DNA from: Campylobacterales bacterium
GTDB lineage: Bacteria > Campylobacterota > Campylobacteria > Campylobacterales > Sulfurimonadaceae
Reading direction: 5' to 3'
DNA: 64,000 bases
NCBI GenBank assembly: GCA_026390135.1
Contig: JAPLGN010000054.1
Span: 52,539-116,538 of the forward strand
Shown: piece by piece, positions 18,538 to 28,157 of the stretch
How the letters are laid out: each line of letters starts with the position of its first letter
How positions within the stretch are numbered: the first letter of the stretch is position 1
Translations under genes and position numbers: made by a program
The notes under the pieces: generated by a model
What the model saw: only the letters and a program-made list of their open reading frames with translations
Told to the model about the DNA's origin: nothing
The model's database searches: none

Positions 18538-18812
18538 TTATTTTTTTGGAAAAACACTCTTCATAATCTCTTCAGTCCCTCCATAAGTCACGAATAAACA
18601 AAATTGATCTAAATAATCAAAAAATAAATCCGCTAAATGTGGATCGAAATACTTTTCACACTCTTTCCTAAATAAATCAAATATATTTTCAAATTCATCA
18701 TATTAACTTCACATGCAATTAATGTTCTATTGAGAATATCATCAAGAATTCCAGCGTACTGAAGAAATATAGTAACTAAATTATTATTTTTTATTATAGC
18801 TATATTAGGCAT
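18538..18812 (-). pseudogene. frameshifted small gene, about 91 codons
   Basis: On the minus strand an ATG at 18812 opens MPNIAIIKNNNLVTIFLQYA, continuing to IACEVN. After a frame change near 18711 the protein goes on as YDEFENIFDLFRKECEKYF, with DPHLADLFFDYLDQF after it, and ends GGTEEIMKSVFPKK. The total length (275 bases) is not a multiple of three, which fits one indel. KYFDPHLADLFFDYLDQF resembles the tail of HD-GYP domains, but the protein is too short for one, so I do not name it. Its ATG overlaps the stop of the upstream fragment (TAATG). Confidence 0.5.
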
Positions 18813-18928
18813 TAAATTACGCCAGCTTCATCGAAGTAAATACTATACTTATCTTGATTCACAGTTTTATTATTACTGTCATATTCAAATTTTATACCAT
18901 ATGGTAGACCAAATAATAAAATAAAATT
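18812..18928 (-). pseudogene. C-terminal remnant of a second gene
   Basis: The frame reads LFGLPYGIKFEYDSNNKTVN and ends IYFDEAGVI at TAA. An in-frame stop lies just upstream and no start codon with a ribosome site is present. The TAATG overlap with the next gene suggests it was once the upstream member of an operon. The family is not recognised. Confidence 0.35.
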
Positions 18929-19281
18929 TTTACAGAGGAGAAAGCGTCAGCTAGAAGAATATCCAGCCAAAGAGGGAATGATAAAAGAGCAAAAAATAAG
19001 CTGTACTTTATAAATCGTCGAACCTGCCGCCATGTGAACTCTCTTGTAAGTGTGGGATTATGCTATAAGGGGGCTTAGTTAATGGGAAATTCGTCATTCC
19101 GTACTTAATACGGAATTCAGTTTTCAATAACTTGAGGGATAGATTCTGTGTCGTAGTACGGAATGACGGGAGAGAGGGTAAAACCTATTCTTCAACACAC
19201 TTTGAGTGAATGAAATGGTAGAGTTATCTTATTTTTATACAAAAAATAATATAATTAATTATCATAAATCCAAGGAAAAAT
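18929..19281. other. non-coding AT-rich gap with repeat
   Basis: I find no credible gene here. The stretch holds the remains upstream of the decayed pair, a palindromic repeat (19093-19167), and the leader of the next gene. I saw no tRNA or other RNA gene. Confidence 0.5.
19093..19167. repeat. 75-bp inverted-repeat element, second family
   Basis: The ends are a perfect 12-bp inverted repeat, GTCATTCCGTAC / GTACGGAATGAC, around about 50 bases. A partial copy (GTAGCACGGAATGACGAG) lies at 20093-20110. Both flank the outer-membrane gene at 19282. Confidence 0.7.
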
Positions 19282-20064
19282 ATGAATCAACTTCGTTCCC
19301 TTATCTCTTCCATTATCATCCTAGGAGCTTGTACCGCCCAAGCCGACAACACTTCATCTAGAGATGATCTTTTGTCATTATCCCTAACACACTATTCACA
19401 CGATATCAGCGATAACAACCAAAATTCTTATGCACTCTCTTATAATACGGAGAGTTTAAAGTTCTCAGTTGGTGGTGCTTCTAATTTATTCGGTACAAAT
19501 ATTTTGTATAAAGTTGACCCCTTGCACGATAGAAAATGGTTTATTAAAACAGGAGCTGGCTATACTTATCAACAGTTTTTCACGGCAAAATACACAGCAC
19601 TTTTTGGCTCTTTGGCCTCTGGATACATGGTTCAAGATGATTTATATGTTGAAGTAGGTGGTGGAGCCACAAAACTTGGTAGTGACAATGGTATTACGGA
19701 TGAAACGACCAAAAACGTAGGAGCACACGCAACTAAACGGTGGGAAAGCTCCATCGGGACACTGGATACTTCTGTAGGTATCAATCGAATTTATCAGAAT
19801 ATTTCAGATGAAAATCATTATATTGGTGTGATAAATTATTATCCGGTTGATAATGCCCGCTTAGGTTTTAGTTATTCCTATTCGGATCAAAGTATTTCTA
19901 ACAGTTTTGCTTTTGCATACGGATATTTATACTCCAACTATAACAATAACATTACTTACGATACTAGAAATCTAACGGTCGGAATCCAATGTGCATTTTC
20001 TAATGTAACCGACTTTTCAAGCTACAGAATGCCGACCAATATTAAGCTACATATTTCTGAGTAA
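19282..20064 (+). CDS. probable outer-membrane beta-barrel protein, 260 aa
   Basis: I do not recognise a family. The protein has an N-terminal signal sequence (MNQLRSLISSIIILGACTAQ) with a likely cleavage after AQA; the Cys at 17 could alternatively be a weak lipobox (LGAC). The mature part shows alternating hydrophobic and polar residues, frequent aromatic residues, Gly-rich turns (YLYSNYNNN) and a length of about 235 residues, all as in small beta-barrels. Leading AAGGAAAA is a good ribosome site. It stands between two repeat elements and opposes the acetate operon; no partner is evident. Confidence 0.6.
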   Translation: MNQLRSLISSIIILGACTAQADNTSSRDDLLSLSLTHYSHDISDNNQNSYALSYNTESLKFSVGGASNLFGTNILYKVDPLHDRKWFIKTGAGYTYQQFFTAKYTALFGSLASGYMVQDDLYVEVGGGATKLGSDNGITDETTKNVGAHATKRWESSIGTLDTSVGINRIYQNISDENHYIGVINYYPVDNARLGFSYSYSDQSISNSFAFAYGYLYSNYNNNITYDTRNLTVGIQCAFSNVTDFSSYRMPTNIKLHISE

Positions 20065-20120
20065 TTGTAGTTTAGGGGATGAATTCGCTGACCGTAGCAC
20101 GGAATGACGAGAAAAAAAAT

Positions 20121-20151
20121 CACCCTTCGACTGGCTCAGGGTGAACGGGTG
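20121..20151. terminator. hairpin between the barrel gene and acs
   Basis: CACCCT-tcgactggctc-AGGGTG forms a hairpin in the gap where the two convergent genes end, five bases past the acs stop. The core (CTTCGACTGGCTCAGGGTGA) looks like a dispersed repeat, so it could be a repeat used as a terminator. Confidence 0.45.
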
Positions 20152-20155
20152 AAAC

Positions 20156-22114
20156 TTACCCTTTTACTTTTGCTTCAATAGTAGCAACAATACTAGGATC
20201 TTCTAGTGTAGAAATATCTTGTGTAATCACTTCACCTTTGGCAATCGAGCGCAAAATACGGCGCATAATTTTACCTGAACGGGTTTTTGGTAAACCAGGA
20301 ATGAAAACGATGTCATCACAAATCGCAATGTTACCGATCTCTTTCATGATCACTTTATTGATCTCTTTAACCATTTCCATCTCTTCACCGATGGTATCTT
20401 CGCTTTTAAGAACAATATAGGCGAAGATCCCCTCGCCTTTGATCTCATGCGGTTTACCGACAACGGCTACTTCGGCAACGTTGGGGTGTTTCTTACATGC
20501 AGCTTCAACTTCAGCCGTTCCCATACGGTGACCGGAAACATTGATAACATCATCTGTACGACCCGTAATGGTGATGTATCCTTCCTCATCATAGACAGCG
20601 CCGTCACCTGTGAAGTATACCGGCTGACCGTCTTTTTTGACGTCACCGAAATACGATTTCACGAAACGTTCAGGATCACCCCAGATTCCGCGAATCATAG
20701 AAGGCCAAGGACGTGTTACACACATATAACCAGCCTCGCCAGCTGCAACTTTTACACCTGTTTGTGGGTCTAAAATCTCAGCAATAATACCCGGAAGCGG
20801 GAATGTTGCACACGCTGGCTTGATCGGAGTGGCGCCAGGAAGAGGAGAGACGATATGTCCGCCAGTTTCCGTTTGCCAGTAGGTATCAACAATAGCGCAT
20901 TTGCTACCGCCGACTGCCTCATAGTACCATTTCCATGCCGGAGGATCGATAGGCTCACCTACCGTACCCAAGACTTTTAGAGAGGACAGATCATATTTAG
21001 CCGGCTCATCTTCACCCATTTTGTGCAATACACGAATAGCGGTAGGCGCGGTATAGAATTGGTTAATTTTGTATTCTTCAACCATCTTCCATGGACGACC
21101 AGCATCTGGATAGGTAGGTACGCCCTCAAACATTACCGTCGTAGCACCCATAGCGAGTGGCCCGTACACGATATAAGTGTGCCCGGTAATCCAGCCTACG
21201 TCTGCTGTACACCAGTATGTATCATTCTCTTTAACATCAAATACCCATTCCATCGTCATTTGTGCCCAAAGGATATATCCGGCACTGTTGTGTTGAACCC
21301 CTTTCGGTTTACCGGTAGAACCTGATGTGTAAAGAAGAAATAATGGATCTTCTGCATCCATCACTTCTGCTTCACATTTTGTGGACTGGTGTTTGATGAG
21401 TTCGTTGTACGAGTAATCACGTCCGGCTACCCAGGTTACATCTTCATTGTTTCGCTCAATAACCAAAACTTTTTCTACTGGTGTCTTTCCGCTTAACGCT
21501 TCATCTACGACAGGTTTCAACATATATGGTTTATCTTTTCGGTATGCACCATCGGCTGTAATGACCACTTTAGCCTCAGCATCTTCAATACGATCTTTTA
21601 GTGCTTCAGAAGAGAATCCTCCAAATACAATCGAGTGAATTGCACCGATACGGGCACACGCAAGCATTGCGTACGCAGCTTCAGGAATCATCGGCATATA
21701 GATAACAACGCGGTCACCTTTTTTGACACCAAATTCATTTTTAAGAAGATTTGCAAATTTATTAACATTGTAATAAAGCTCGAGATACGTAATGATTTGC
21801 TTATCACCTCTGTCACCTTCAAAAATGATCGCTGCTTTATTTTTACGAGAAGCTAGGTGACGGTCGATACATTGATACGCAACGTTCAATTTTCCATTCA
21901 CGAACCATTTGTAAAATGGTGCATCACTCTCATCGAGAACTTGTGTGTACGGTGAAAACCAGTCAATTTTTTCATTAGCGAAATGACCCCAAAATCCTTC
22001 ATAATCCTCATGTGCCCATGTTTGAAGATCGTTGTATTCACACATATTTTTAATACGGGCTTGCTTTGCAAACTCTCGGTTAGGTTGAAAAGTTGGTTTT
22101 ACGGTATCGCTCAT
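20156..22114 (-). CDS. acs: acetate-CoA ligase (acetyl-CoA synthetase)
   Basis: Acs converts acetate, ATP and CoA into acetyl-CoA through acetyl-AMP. The 652-residue length is standard. ATP motif A3 is [17 protein letters not shown] (about residues 262-278). [16 protein letters not shown] is motif A5, [18 protein letters not shown] is the hinge motif A8, and [14 protein letters not shown] holds the catalytic lysine that Pat/CobB-type systems acetylate. The gene is the last of a minus-strand run starting with a porin and containing actP, so it belongs to an acetate uptake and activation operon. Confidence 0.96.
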   Translation of the reverse strand: MSDTVKPTFQPNREFAKQARIKNMCEYNDLQTWAHEDYEGFWGHFANEKIDWFSPYTQVLDESDAPFYKWFVNGKLNVAYQCIDRHLASRKNKAAIIFEGDRGDKQIITYLELYYNVNKFANLLKNEFGVKKGDRVVIYMPMIPEAAYAMLACARIGAIHSIVFGGFSSEALKDRIEDAEAKVVITADGAYRKDKPYMLKPVVDEALSGKTPVEKVLVIERNNEDVTWVAGRDYSYNELIKHQSTKCEAEVMDAEDPLFLLYTSGSTGKPKGVQHNSAGYILWAQMTMEWVFDVKENDTYWCTADVGWITGHTYIVYGPLAMGATTVMFEGVPTYPDAGRPWKMVEEYKINQFYTAPTAIRVLHKMGEDEPAKYDLSSLKVLGTVGEPIDPPAWKWYYEAVGGSKCAIVDTYWQTETGGHIVSPLPGATPIKPACATFPLPGIIAEILDPQTGVKVAAGEAGYMCVTRPWPSMIRGIWGDPERFVKSYFGDVKKDGQPVYFTGDGAVYDEEGYITITGRTDDVINVSGHRMGTAEVEAACKKHPNVAEVAVVGKPHEIKGEGIFAYIVLKSEDTIGEEMEMVKEINKVIMKEIGNIAICDDIVFIPGLPKTRSGKIMRRILRSIAKGEVITQDISTLEDPSIVATIEAKVKG

Positions 22115-22126
22115 TGTTAATGCTCC

Positions 22127-22741
22127 TTAGTGTAGTTTAAGTGTGTTTTTTAATTTTATATAGACCATTGCGGTCATAATCGCATCGTTCAATGCGTTGT
22201 GTTGTCCCATCCTTGGGATGTTCAAATCATGAAGGATTGTATCAAAGCGTAAATCAATATTTCCTTGAGGAATCAAAGCAATTTTTTTATCAAAATAAAG
22301 CCCCGAAATTTCGATTTGCTTGTTGGGTAAAGTGACACCAAGCCATGGTTTAATCAGACGATTCATCATTGCCATATCGAATTCCAAATAATAACCAACA
22401 AGAGGGCGATTTCCGATAAAATCCAAAAACTTTTTTACCCCCTCTAAAGGTTCAATAGCATGTTCTAAATCACAAGGACGTATATGGTGAATTTTGATAC
22501 TCTCAACACTAATCTCTTTTGTCGGTTTCAAAAAAACCTCAAAGCTCTGCGAAGTGAGGATTCTATCGCCTTTTATCTTCACTGCTCCGATACTCAAAAC
22601 CGCATCTTTTTTGGTATTCAATCCTGTCGTTTCCGTATCAAAAACTACGACTTCATCTCCATCATACGTATCAAATAACCATTCATATTGTGCGTCAAGT
22701 AAACCTCTCCGGTTCCATCCACGCCAAAATGATTCAAACAT
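22127..22741 (-). CDS. DnaQ-like 3'-5' exonuclease in the acetate operon
   Basis: The DEDDh exonuclease fold is complete: ExoI VVFDTETTGLNTKKDAVLSI (D and E), ExoII around YYLEFDMAMMNRL, and ExoIII QHNALNDAIMTAMVY (H and D). It lacks polymerase-binding segments, so it is probably not the replicative epsilon subunit. It sits between acs and the DUF294 protein gene; the ATG overlaps the stop of the latter. This association of exonuclease, DUF294 protein, ActP and Acs is known from other bacteria, for example the acetate switch loci of Vibrio and Shewanella, but the exonuclease's role there is not clear. Confidence 0.88.
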   Translation of the reverse strand: MFESFWRGWNRRGLLDAQYEWLFDTYDGDEVVVFDTETTGLNTKKDAVLSIGAVKIKGDRILTSQSFEVFLKPTKEISVESIKIHHIRPCDLEHAIEPLEGVKKFLDFIGNRPLVGYYLEFDMAMMNRLIKPWLGVTLPNKQIEISGLYFDKKIALIPQGNIDLRFDTILHDLNIPRMGQHNALNDAIMTAMVYIKLKNTLKLH

Positions 22742-24564
22742 TACACAACCATTCCCAGATGAAAATGATAGGTGAGAAATTTTTTGAAGGTGTTGACGAT
22801 TTTAAAGGCGTCTTTGAGTAAATCTCGATCTGTTTTACTAAAGAGTTTCGGATTCACATAATTTTGTTCCTCACCCGTGTGCTTTTGTGAAAGCATCGAG
22901 CGCAAACGTATTTCCAGCAATGTATCGTATGCCTCAATCAGCTCACTGGCAAAGCGTTTATCGAACAATCCGACATTATTAAGTTCTTTAATCCGCTCGG
23001 TCGTATTCGTACTCTCAATTTTATGCTCCAATGCCAAAATACGAATACCGTGGACTATTGCAAAAATTCCCCCTTTTTTGATGTCGAGCTCACTTTGATG
23101 CTCTGCACGCCCCAAAACAAACCCTGAAAAGAGGCTCAAAGGGGTTTCAAACGCAAGTGCCGATTTTGCCAAATGAGCCAAAACGTCGCTACGACCCTCG
23201 AAATGCTCATTCAAGTAGTCTCTGCACTCGATTAATAAACTCTCATCTCCTGCTATGCATGATGCATCTAAAAAGATCGAGAGTGAGAGGAGTGTCTCTT
23301 CATTAAAAGTTTCTACCCATTGAGAAATCATGGCTTTATATCCCGCAACACTATGACGCCAGTAGGGATTACTCACCATGACATTACCGCTGCATTTTGG
23401 AAATCCTAATCTCAGTAAATACGCATTGAACGTCATCATATAAGGAGTAAATTCTTCTTCATTTTCACCGTCACGTATAATCAGGGCATTGTCTTGATCG
23501 GTGCGCAATATTTGCTCACCTCGCCCCTCACTTCCCATCACAATAAGTGCACATTTGGTTTGAAGTTCTTGAGGAATAACCAGTTCAAACACTTTACGAT
23601 ACATCTTAGAATTGAGTTCACTCACCAGTTTCGAGATATACCGAACCTTCACCCCTTTTGAGGTTAGCGAACTGACGAGATGAGTCAACGAACGCTGTGC
23701 ATTGTCAAGCTCATCAATAGTAAGAGAACGATCAATCGAGGCAGCAATCAGATGGGTATGATTAGCAAAATGACTTAACAAATCAAGCTGTTCCAAAATT
23801 CCGACAATCTTCTCATTCTCTACCACAATCAGACGTTTGACTCCGTGTTTGGTAAAAAGAAGCAGTGCATTAAAGAGAAAATCACTCCGCTCAATCGTAA
23901 CAAGACCAAATGTTGCAATCTCTCCGATGGGGTCTTGCGTGCTTTTTTCGGCTAACAATACTTTTTCACGTAAATTCGTATCGGTTACAATGCCAATTGA
24001 TGTGCCATCACGAACTAAAATAATATCCGCATTTTGATCTGCCATCTCACGCAATGCTTCTTTAATCGTGGCCGTAGCATTTACAAAACAAGGTGTATGA
24101 AGATAAATTTCATCAACACGAGAAACCATAAAAGGTGTCAATTCATTTTGGTGCTGACGCTCTTTAAGATTTTGATGTTTAGTAATAAAGTCTTGCATAA
24201 AATAGTTTTGAAAGGATTCGACGTCTTGAAGAAGATTGAGAAATGATTCTTTTGGGAGTTCGTAACAGATGAGATCTTCGGTAACGATAAAGGTACTTTG
24301 GGTATTTCCATAAATGAGAGCATTAGGATCGAAACTATCTTGCTCGCTGTACACGTTTTGAAGTTCGCCGTCGATGGTCTCATCGACGGCCCCTTTAATA
24401 ATAATGTAAAGCGATTGAGCCCGAACCCTCGGACCGATTAAAACCGTCTCCTTGGGATAATAGGCAATATCCATCTGGGTCATCAGTTGCTCAATCATCC
24501 TTTCAGTCAAAAGATCGAAAGGATGGATCGACATTAATAATGCTTTTTGGTCAAAAAGACTCAA
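22741..24564 (-). CDS. cyclic-nucleotide-binding-like/CBS/DUF294 putative nucleotidyltransferase
   Basis: Four parts can be seen: an N-terminal cNMP-binding-like beta barrel (about 15-125), a CBS pair (about 150-270; ATIKEALREM and FNALLLFTKHGVKRLIVVEN), a DUF294 nucleotidyltransferase core with GSEGRGEQILRTDQDNAL (about 342-359), and a helical DUF294 C-terminal domain. The core resembles GlnD-type transferases. The likely role is to sense an adenine nucleotide and modify a partner protein, possibly the exonuclease or ActP beside it; that is inference. A repeat copy sits between this gene and actP. Confidence 0.87.
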   Translation of the reverse strand: MSLFDQKALLMSIHPFDLLTERMIEQLMTQMDIAYYPKETVLIGPRVRAQSLYIIIKGAVDETIDGELQNVYSEQDSFDPNALIYGNTQSTFIVTEDLICYELPKESFLNLLQDVESFQNYFMQDFITKHQNLKERQHQNELTPFMVSRVDEIYLHTPCFVNATATIKEALREMADQNADIILVRDGTSIGIVTDTNLREKVLLAEKSTQDPIGEIATFGLVTIERSDFLFNALLLFTKHGVKRLIVVENEKIVGILEQLDLLSHFANHTHLIAASIDRSLTIDELDNAQRSLTHLVSSLTSKGVKVRYISKLVSELNSKMYRKVFELVIPQELQTKCALIVMGSEGRGEQILRTDQDNALIIRDGENEEEFTPYMMTFNAYLLRLGFPKCSGNVMVSNPYWRHSVAGYKAMISQWVETFNEETLLSLSIFLDASCIAGDESLLIECRDYLNEHFEGRSDVLAHLAKSALAFETPLSLFSGFVLGRAEHQSELDIKKGGIFAIVHGIRILALEHKIESTNTTERIKELNNVGLFDKRFASELIEAYDTLLEIRLRSMLSQKHTGEEQNYVNPKLFSKTDRDLLKDAFKIVNTFKKFLTYHFHLGMVV

Positions 24565-24594
24565 AGTTGACTCCTAAAATTAATACATTTATTC

Positions 24595-24651
24595 GTCATT
24601 CCCGCGAAAGCGGGAATCCAGCTGGATCCCCGGGTCAAGCCCGAGGATGAC
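24595..24651. repeat. dispersed palindromic repeat, copy 2
   Basis: Reverse-oriented relative of the element at 5459-5528: GTCATTCCCGCGAAAGCGGG at one end, CAAGCCCGAGGATGAC at the other. The internal CCCGCGAAAGCGGG is a strong hairpin. It lies between actP and the DUF294 gene inside the operon and could lower read-through. Confidence 0.8.
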
Positions 24652-24661
24652 GGGAATTGAT

Positions 24662-26323
24662 TTAGTGTTCTACTGCACCTTCAGCACCGATACCCGTTTG
24701 AGCACGGATGTACTGAGCTTCAAAGGCTTCACGCTCTTTAGCTGCCGTATCACTTTTGTCAGTAATCGAGAAGAACCAAATTCCGATAAACGCCGCACTT
24801 ACAGAGAACAAAGCCGGATATTTGTATGGGAAAATTGCTTCTGCATGTCCTAAGAAGTCAACCCACACGGTAGGACCTAGAACCACTAAAACAGCCGCTG
24901 TCAATAGACCTAATGATCCACCAAGCAATGCACCGCGAGTCGTAAGTTTAGACCAATACATAGAAAGGAACAAAATTGGGAAGTTCGCACTTGCAGCAAT
25001 AGCAAACGCCAATCCAACCATGAACGCAATGTTTTGCTCTTCAAATGCAATACCAAGATAAATTGCAACGATACCAAGAATAACTGTTGCAACTTTAGAA
25101 ACTTTCATTTCCATCATCCCGTCTGCTTTTCCTTTACGAAGTACACTCGCATAAATGTCATGTGAAATTGCTGAAGCCCCTGCAAGAGTAAGCCCTGAAA
25201 CAACCGCAAGGATTGTTGCAAACGCTACCGCTGAGATAAAGCCTAGGAAGAAGTCTCCACCCACTGCATGTGACAAGTGAATCGCTGCCATGTTGTCGCC
25301 GCCAAGAATTGGAGAACCGCCATCTACCGCTTGTTTTGCAAGATCAAGATATTGTGGATTTTGGAATACCATAACGATTGCACCAAAACCGATGATGAAT
25401 GTCAAGATATAGAAATATCCGATAAATCCTGTCGCATAAAAAACCGACTTGCGTGCTTCTTTCGCATCACTGACGGTGAAAAAACGCATCAAGATATGAG
25501 GAAGACCTGCCGTACCGAACATCAAAGCTATGCCCAGTGAAATCGCTGAAATCGGATCGCTGACAAGTTTACCTGGAGCCATAATTGATACGTCTTTCAT
25601 TTGAACCGCAGTAGCAAACAATGTCTCGAAGTTGAAGTTATAATGTGCCATAACCGCAATTGCCATAAATGTTGCACCGGATAGGAGCAAAAATGCTTTG
25701 ATAATTTGTACCCATGTAGTCGCCAGCATTCCACCAAACGTTACATAAAGAATCATCAGTACACCGACCAAAACAACCGCGATTTCATAATCAAGTCCGA
25801 AAAGAAGTTGAATTAATTTACCTGCACCCACCATTTGAGCAATTAAATACAAAATTACCGTTAAAATTGAACCAAATGCCGCTAATGTACGAATAGGTGT
25901 TTGACGCAAACGGTACGATGCAACGTCTGCAAATGTATATTTACCGAGGTTACGAAGCTGTTCAGCTACCATAAACAAAATAATCGGCCATCCAACCAAG
26001 AAACCGATAGAGTAGATCAAACCGTCATACCCTTTTCCGTATACAAGAGCTGAAATACCCAAGAATGATGCTGCAGACATATAGTCCCCTGCGATCGCCA
26101 TACCGTTTTGAAAACCGGTAATTCCACCGCCTGCTGTATAGAAATCTTTAGCTGTTTTGGTACGCTTAGCTGCCCAATACGTGATTCCCAATGTTGCCCC
26201 AACGAAAATCAAGAACATGATAATCGCCGACATATTTAACGGTTGTTTTTCTACCGCGCCACTGAGTGCTTCGCTGGCAAATATACCAGCTGATCCGAGA
26301 AGTAAAAAAAGTATTGGTTTCAT
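24662..26323 (-). CDS. actP: cation/acetate symporter ActP
   Basis: ActP belongs to the sodium:solute symporter family and takes up acetate. The 553-residue length with about 13 hydrophobic segments fits. A periplasmic N-terminal signal-like segment is followed by [20 protein letters not shown] and [17 protein letters not shown], the conserved SSS opening. The later helix pattern [15 protein letters not shown] is the family's sodium-site region. The stop of yjcH overlaps the start (ATGA-type overlap), so DUF485 and ActP are translated together, as in the E. coli acs-yjcH-actP operon. Confidence 0.95.
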   Translation of the reverse strand: MKPILFLLLGSAGIFASEALSGAVEKQPLNMSAIIMFLIFVGATLGITYWAAKRTKTAKDFYTAGGGITGFQNGMAIAGDYMSAASFLGISALVYGKGYDGLIYSIGFLVGWPIILFMVAEQLRNLGKYTFADVASYRLRQTPIRTLAAFGSILTVILYLIAQMVGAGKLIQLLFGLDYEIAVVLVGVLMILYVTFGGMLATTWVQIIKAFLLLSGATFMAIAVMAHYNFNFETLFATAVQMKDVSIMAPGKLVSDPISAISLGIALMFGTAGLPHILMRFFTVSDAKEARKSVFYATGFIGYFYILTFIIGFGAIVMVFQNPQYLDLAKQAVDGGSPILGGDNMAAIHLSHAVGGDFFLGFISAVAFATILAVVSGLTLAGASAISHDIYASVLRKGKADGMMEMKVSKVATVILGIVAIYLGIAFEEQNIAFMVGLAFAIAASANFPILFLSMYWSKLTTRGALLGGSLGLLTAAVLVVLGPTVWVDFLGHAEAIFPYKYPALFSVSAAFIGIWFFSITDKSDTAAKEREAFEAQYIRAQTGIGAEGAVEH

Positions 26324-26637
26324 TATTCCCCCTTCGCTTTGCTTTTAATACGACGAGTAAGCTCATCAAACTCACCATTTGCACGGCGAACATAAATTCC
26401 TGTCAAAAGAAACGCACTGATAATAACAGCAACACCCACCGGGATACCTACTGTTGTAACTGAACCTGCAGAGAGAGGAGTCCCCAAAATCGACGGATCA
26501 AACGCAATCGTCAATACAAAGCCAAAATAAATAACCAACATCACAATCGTCAATGTCCATGCGAATTTTGTTCGCACAGTGACAAGCTGTATAAAATCTG
26601 GATCGTTTTTAATACGATCAACCATTTCTTGTTTCAT
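26323..26637 (-). CDS. yjcH: DUF485 membrane protein (YjcH-like)
   Basis: The 104-residue membrane protein has two hydrophobic segments (about 27-49 and 63-86) with the DUF485 pattern: [20 protein letters not shown] and [16 protein letters not shown]. YjcH proteins are always found next to acetate symporters and are thought to assist them, but the mechanism is unknown. It follows the porin gene by 12 bases and overlaps actP. Confidence 0.9.
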   Translation of the reverse strand: MKQEMVDRIKNDPDFIQLVTVRTKFAWTLTIVMLVIYFGFVLTIAFDPSILGTPLSAGSVTTVGIPVGVAVIISAFLLTGIYVRRANGEFDELTRRIKSKAKGE

Positions 26638-26649
26638 AATAAACCTCCT

Positions 26650-28026
26650 TTAAAAGTTGTAGTTTGCAATAAAGCGATATTCATCCCAGCTAACTGAACC
26701 ATTTTGAGCAACTGTTCCGCCTGAGTACTGATAAAAATCATCAGTATAGTTGGCACGTAATCGTAATTGCAAGTTTTTGAATGTTTGAGGATTGAAAATG
26801 ATGTCAAAACCTGATTCTGTTGCAGTCCATGATTGACCTATTGCATAACCGTTTAGAGCATCCATATCGTAGCTAGCATAATATACACTCGTATTGAGGC
26901 TAATCCCAAAGTTTTTCCAATCGTACGCTGCCGCTATTTTAGAAGCATCCGTTCCCGCCATAAATTGGTGACGTGTTACCATCCCTTGAGTGTATGCAGG
27001 CATACCGCCCCATGGAGAAATTGTTCCGCCATTAGCAGTAGCAGTTGCATCTTTACTATTATGAGAAATAGCACCATAGATATCAAAATTAGCTACTTTC
27101 ACGCCAATTTTAGCAGCCATAAAATCACTGTTCACATTACCTGCATAATCACTGCCAATATTATCTTCTTTGATATATTGTGCAGCTACATACGGTGCTA
27201 CACCGCTTGCATAAGACCAGCCATAATTAGCCTCTCCGTAAATAGCATTTAAAATATCATGAGCATAATAATCCCAAAGTTGTAGTTTTAATCCTGGAAT
27301 ACCTGAATAAATTCCCGCTACAACACTGACACCAGCGGTATTTTTATTAACAGCATATTCTCCCATATCAGTAAAATCACCAGCTTGATTACGAGAATCC
27401 CAATAAGAATAACCTGAAGTTGCACTTAAAACATTATTTCCAGTAGTCGCGCTATTCGTTGATGCATCATAAACACGACCAAATGTCCCTTGAGCAAACT
27501 TCGTCACATGAGCTGCAATTAATGTTGTATCTTTAACATCCGTGTTACTCAACACATACGCTTCAAAAAGGTTTGGAAGCATACGGGCATCATCACTACC
27601 AGCTAAAGGAGTATCAAGTTTTTGACGACCAGCTTTAAATGCTGTATTCCCATTTTTGTACTGGAGGTACGCCTCACCGAGATAAAGATCATTACTATTT
27701 TGTTCACCTAGCAAAGTAGGATCAACTTGCTTTAGGTCTGTTCTATCACGTAATGCAAAACCAATAGTGCCATAAGCCGCAGCGCCTAAACTCAAACCAT
27801 TCCATGCACCCGTTTCGTATTTAAGATACCCACCGACAGCATTAGCTTTACGCATAAAATCGTTATTAACCACAGCACGTGTATCATCATACTCTCTACT
27901 GATCGTAAACTCACGGAACTGCCCGCTCACTTTTCCATCACTAAACATACTAGCCAAATCATCTGCTGCCATACTGTTGACAACAATGACTGATGCTAAA
28001 AACGATAGATGTATTACTCGTTTCAT
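26650..28026 (-). CDS. outer-membrane porin, OprD/campylobacterial major porin type
   Basis: An N-terminal signal peptide (MKRVIHLSFLASVIVVNSMA, cut after MAA) precedes a 440-residue barrel with alternating hydrophobic strands and a C-terminal aromatic residue (IANYNF), the usual BAM signal. FKAGRQKLDTPLAGSDDARM is typical of the OprD/outer-membrane porin family of Campylobacterota. As the first gene of the acetate operon it probably lets acetate or related small acids through the outer membrane. The leader of 131 bases contains a direct repeat that may be a regulator site. Confidence 0.87.
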   Translation of the reverse strand: MKRVIHLSFLASVIVVNSMAADDLASMFSDGKVSGQFREFTISREYDDTRAVVNNDFMRKANAVGGYLKYETGAWNGLSLGAAAYGTIGFALRDRTDLKQVDPTLLGEQNSNDLYLGEAYLQYKNGNTAFKAGRQKLDTPLAGSDDARMLPNLFEAYVLSNTDVKDTTLIAAHVTKFAQGTFGRVYDASTNSATTGNNVLSATSGYSYWDSRNQAGDFTDMGEYAVNKNTAGVSVVAGIYSGIPGLKLQLWDYYAHDILNAIYGEANYGWSYASGVAPYVAAQYIKEDNIGSDYAGNVNSDFMAAKIGVKVANFDIYGAISHNSKDATATANGGTISPWGGMPAYTQGMVTRHQFMAGTDASKIAAAYDWKNFGISLNTSVYYASYDMDALNGYAIGQSWTATESGFDIIFNPQTFKNLQLRLRANYTDDFYQYSGGTVAQNGSVSWDEYRFIANYNF

Positions 28027-28070
28027 TTTTGCTCCTTCTGGTTTCTTTCACTGTCATCATAAAAAGTAAT

Positions 28071-28089
28071 CGTAGCATGAACGTAGCAT
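28071..28089. promoter_or_regulatory. direct repeat, possible response-regulator site upstream of the porin/acetate operon
   Basis: CGTAGCAT occurs twice with an 11-base period (CGTAGCATGAACGTAGCAT), 45-63 bases before the porin ATG. OmpR/PhoB-type regulators bind such 11-bp-spaced direct repeats, and an OmpR-family regulator is encoded immediately upstream. Site function is inferred. Confidence 0.45.
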
Positions 28090-28157
28090 TTGTTAAATTA
28101 GAAAAAATTATCCCTAAATATCAAAATGAGACAAAAGAAATGAGTAAAAAAGTAACG

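Noticed and set aside
18538-18812. HD-GYP phosphodiesterase
   Set aside because: Only a short tail resembles it; the HD and GYP motifs are not present and the reconstructed protein is only about 91 residues.
21023-21325. 100-aa ORF antisense to acs
   Set aside because: Shadow of the acs frame; no homology features.
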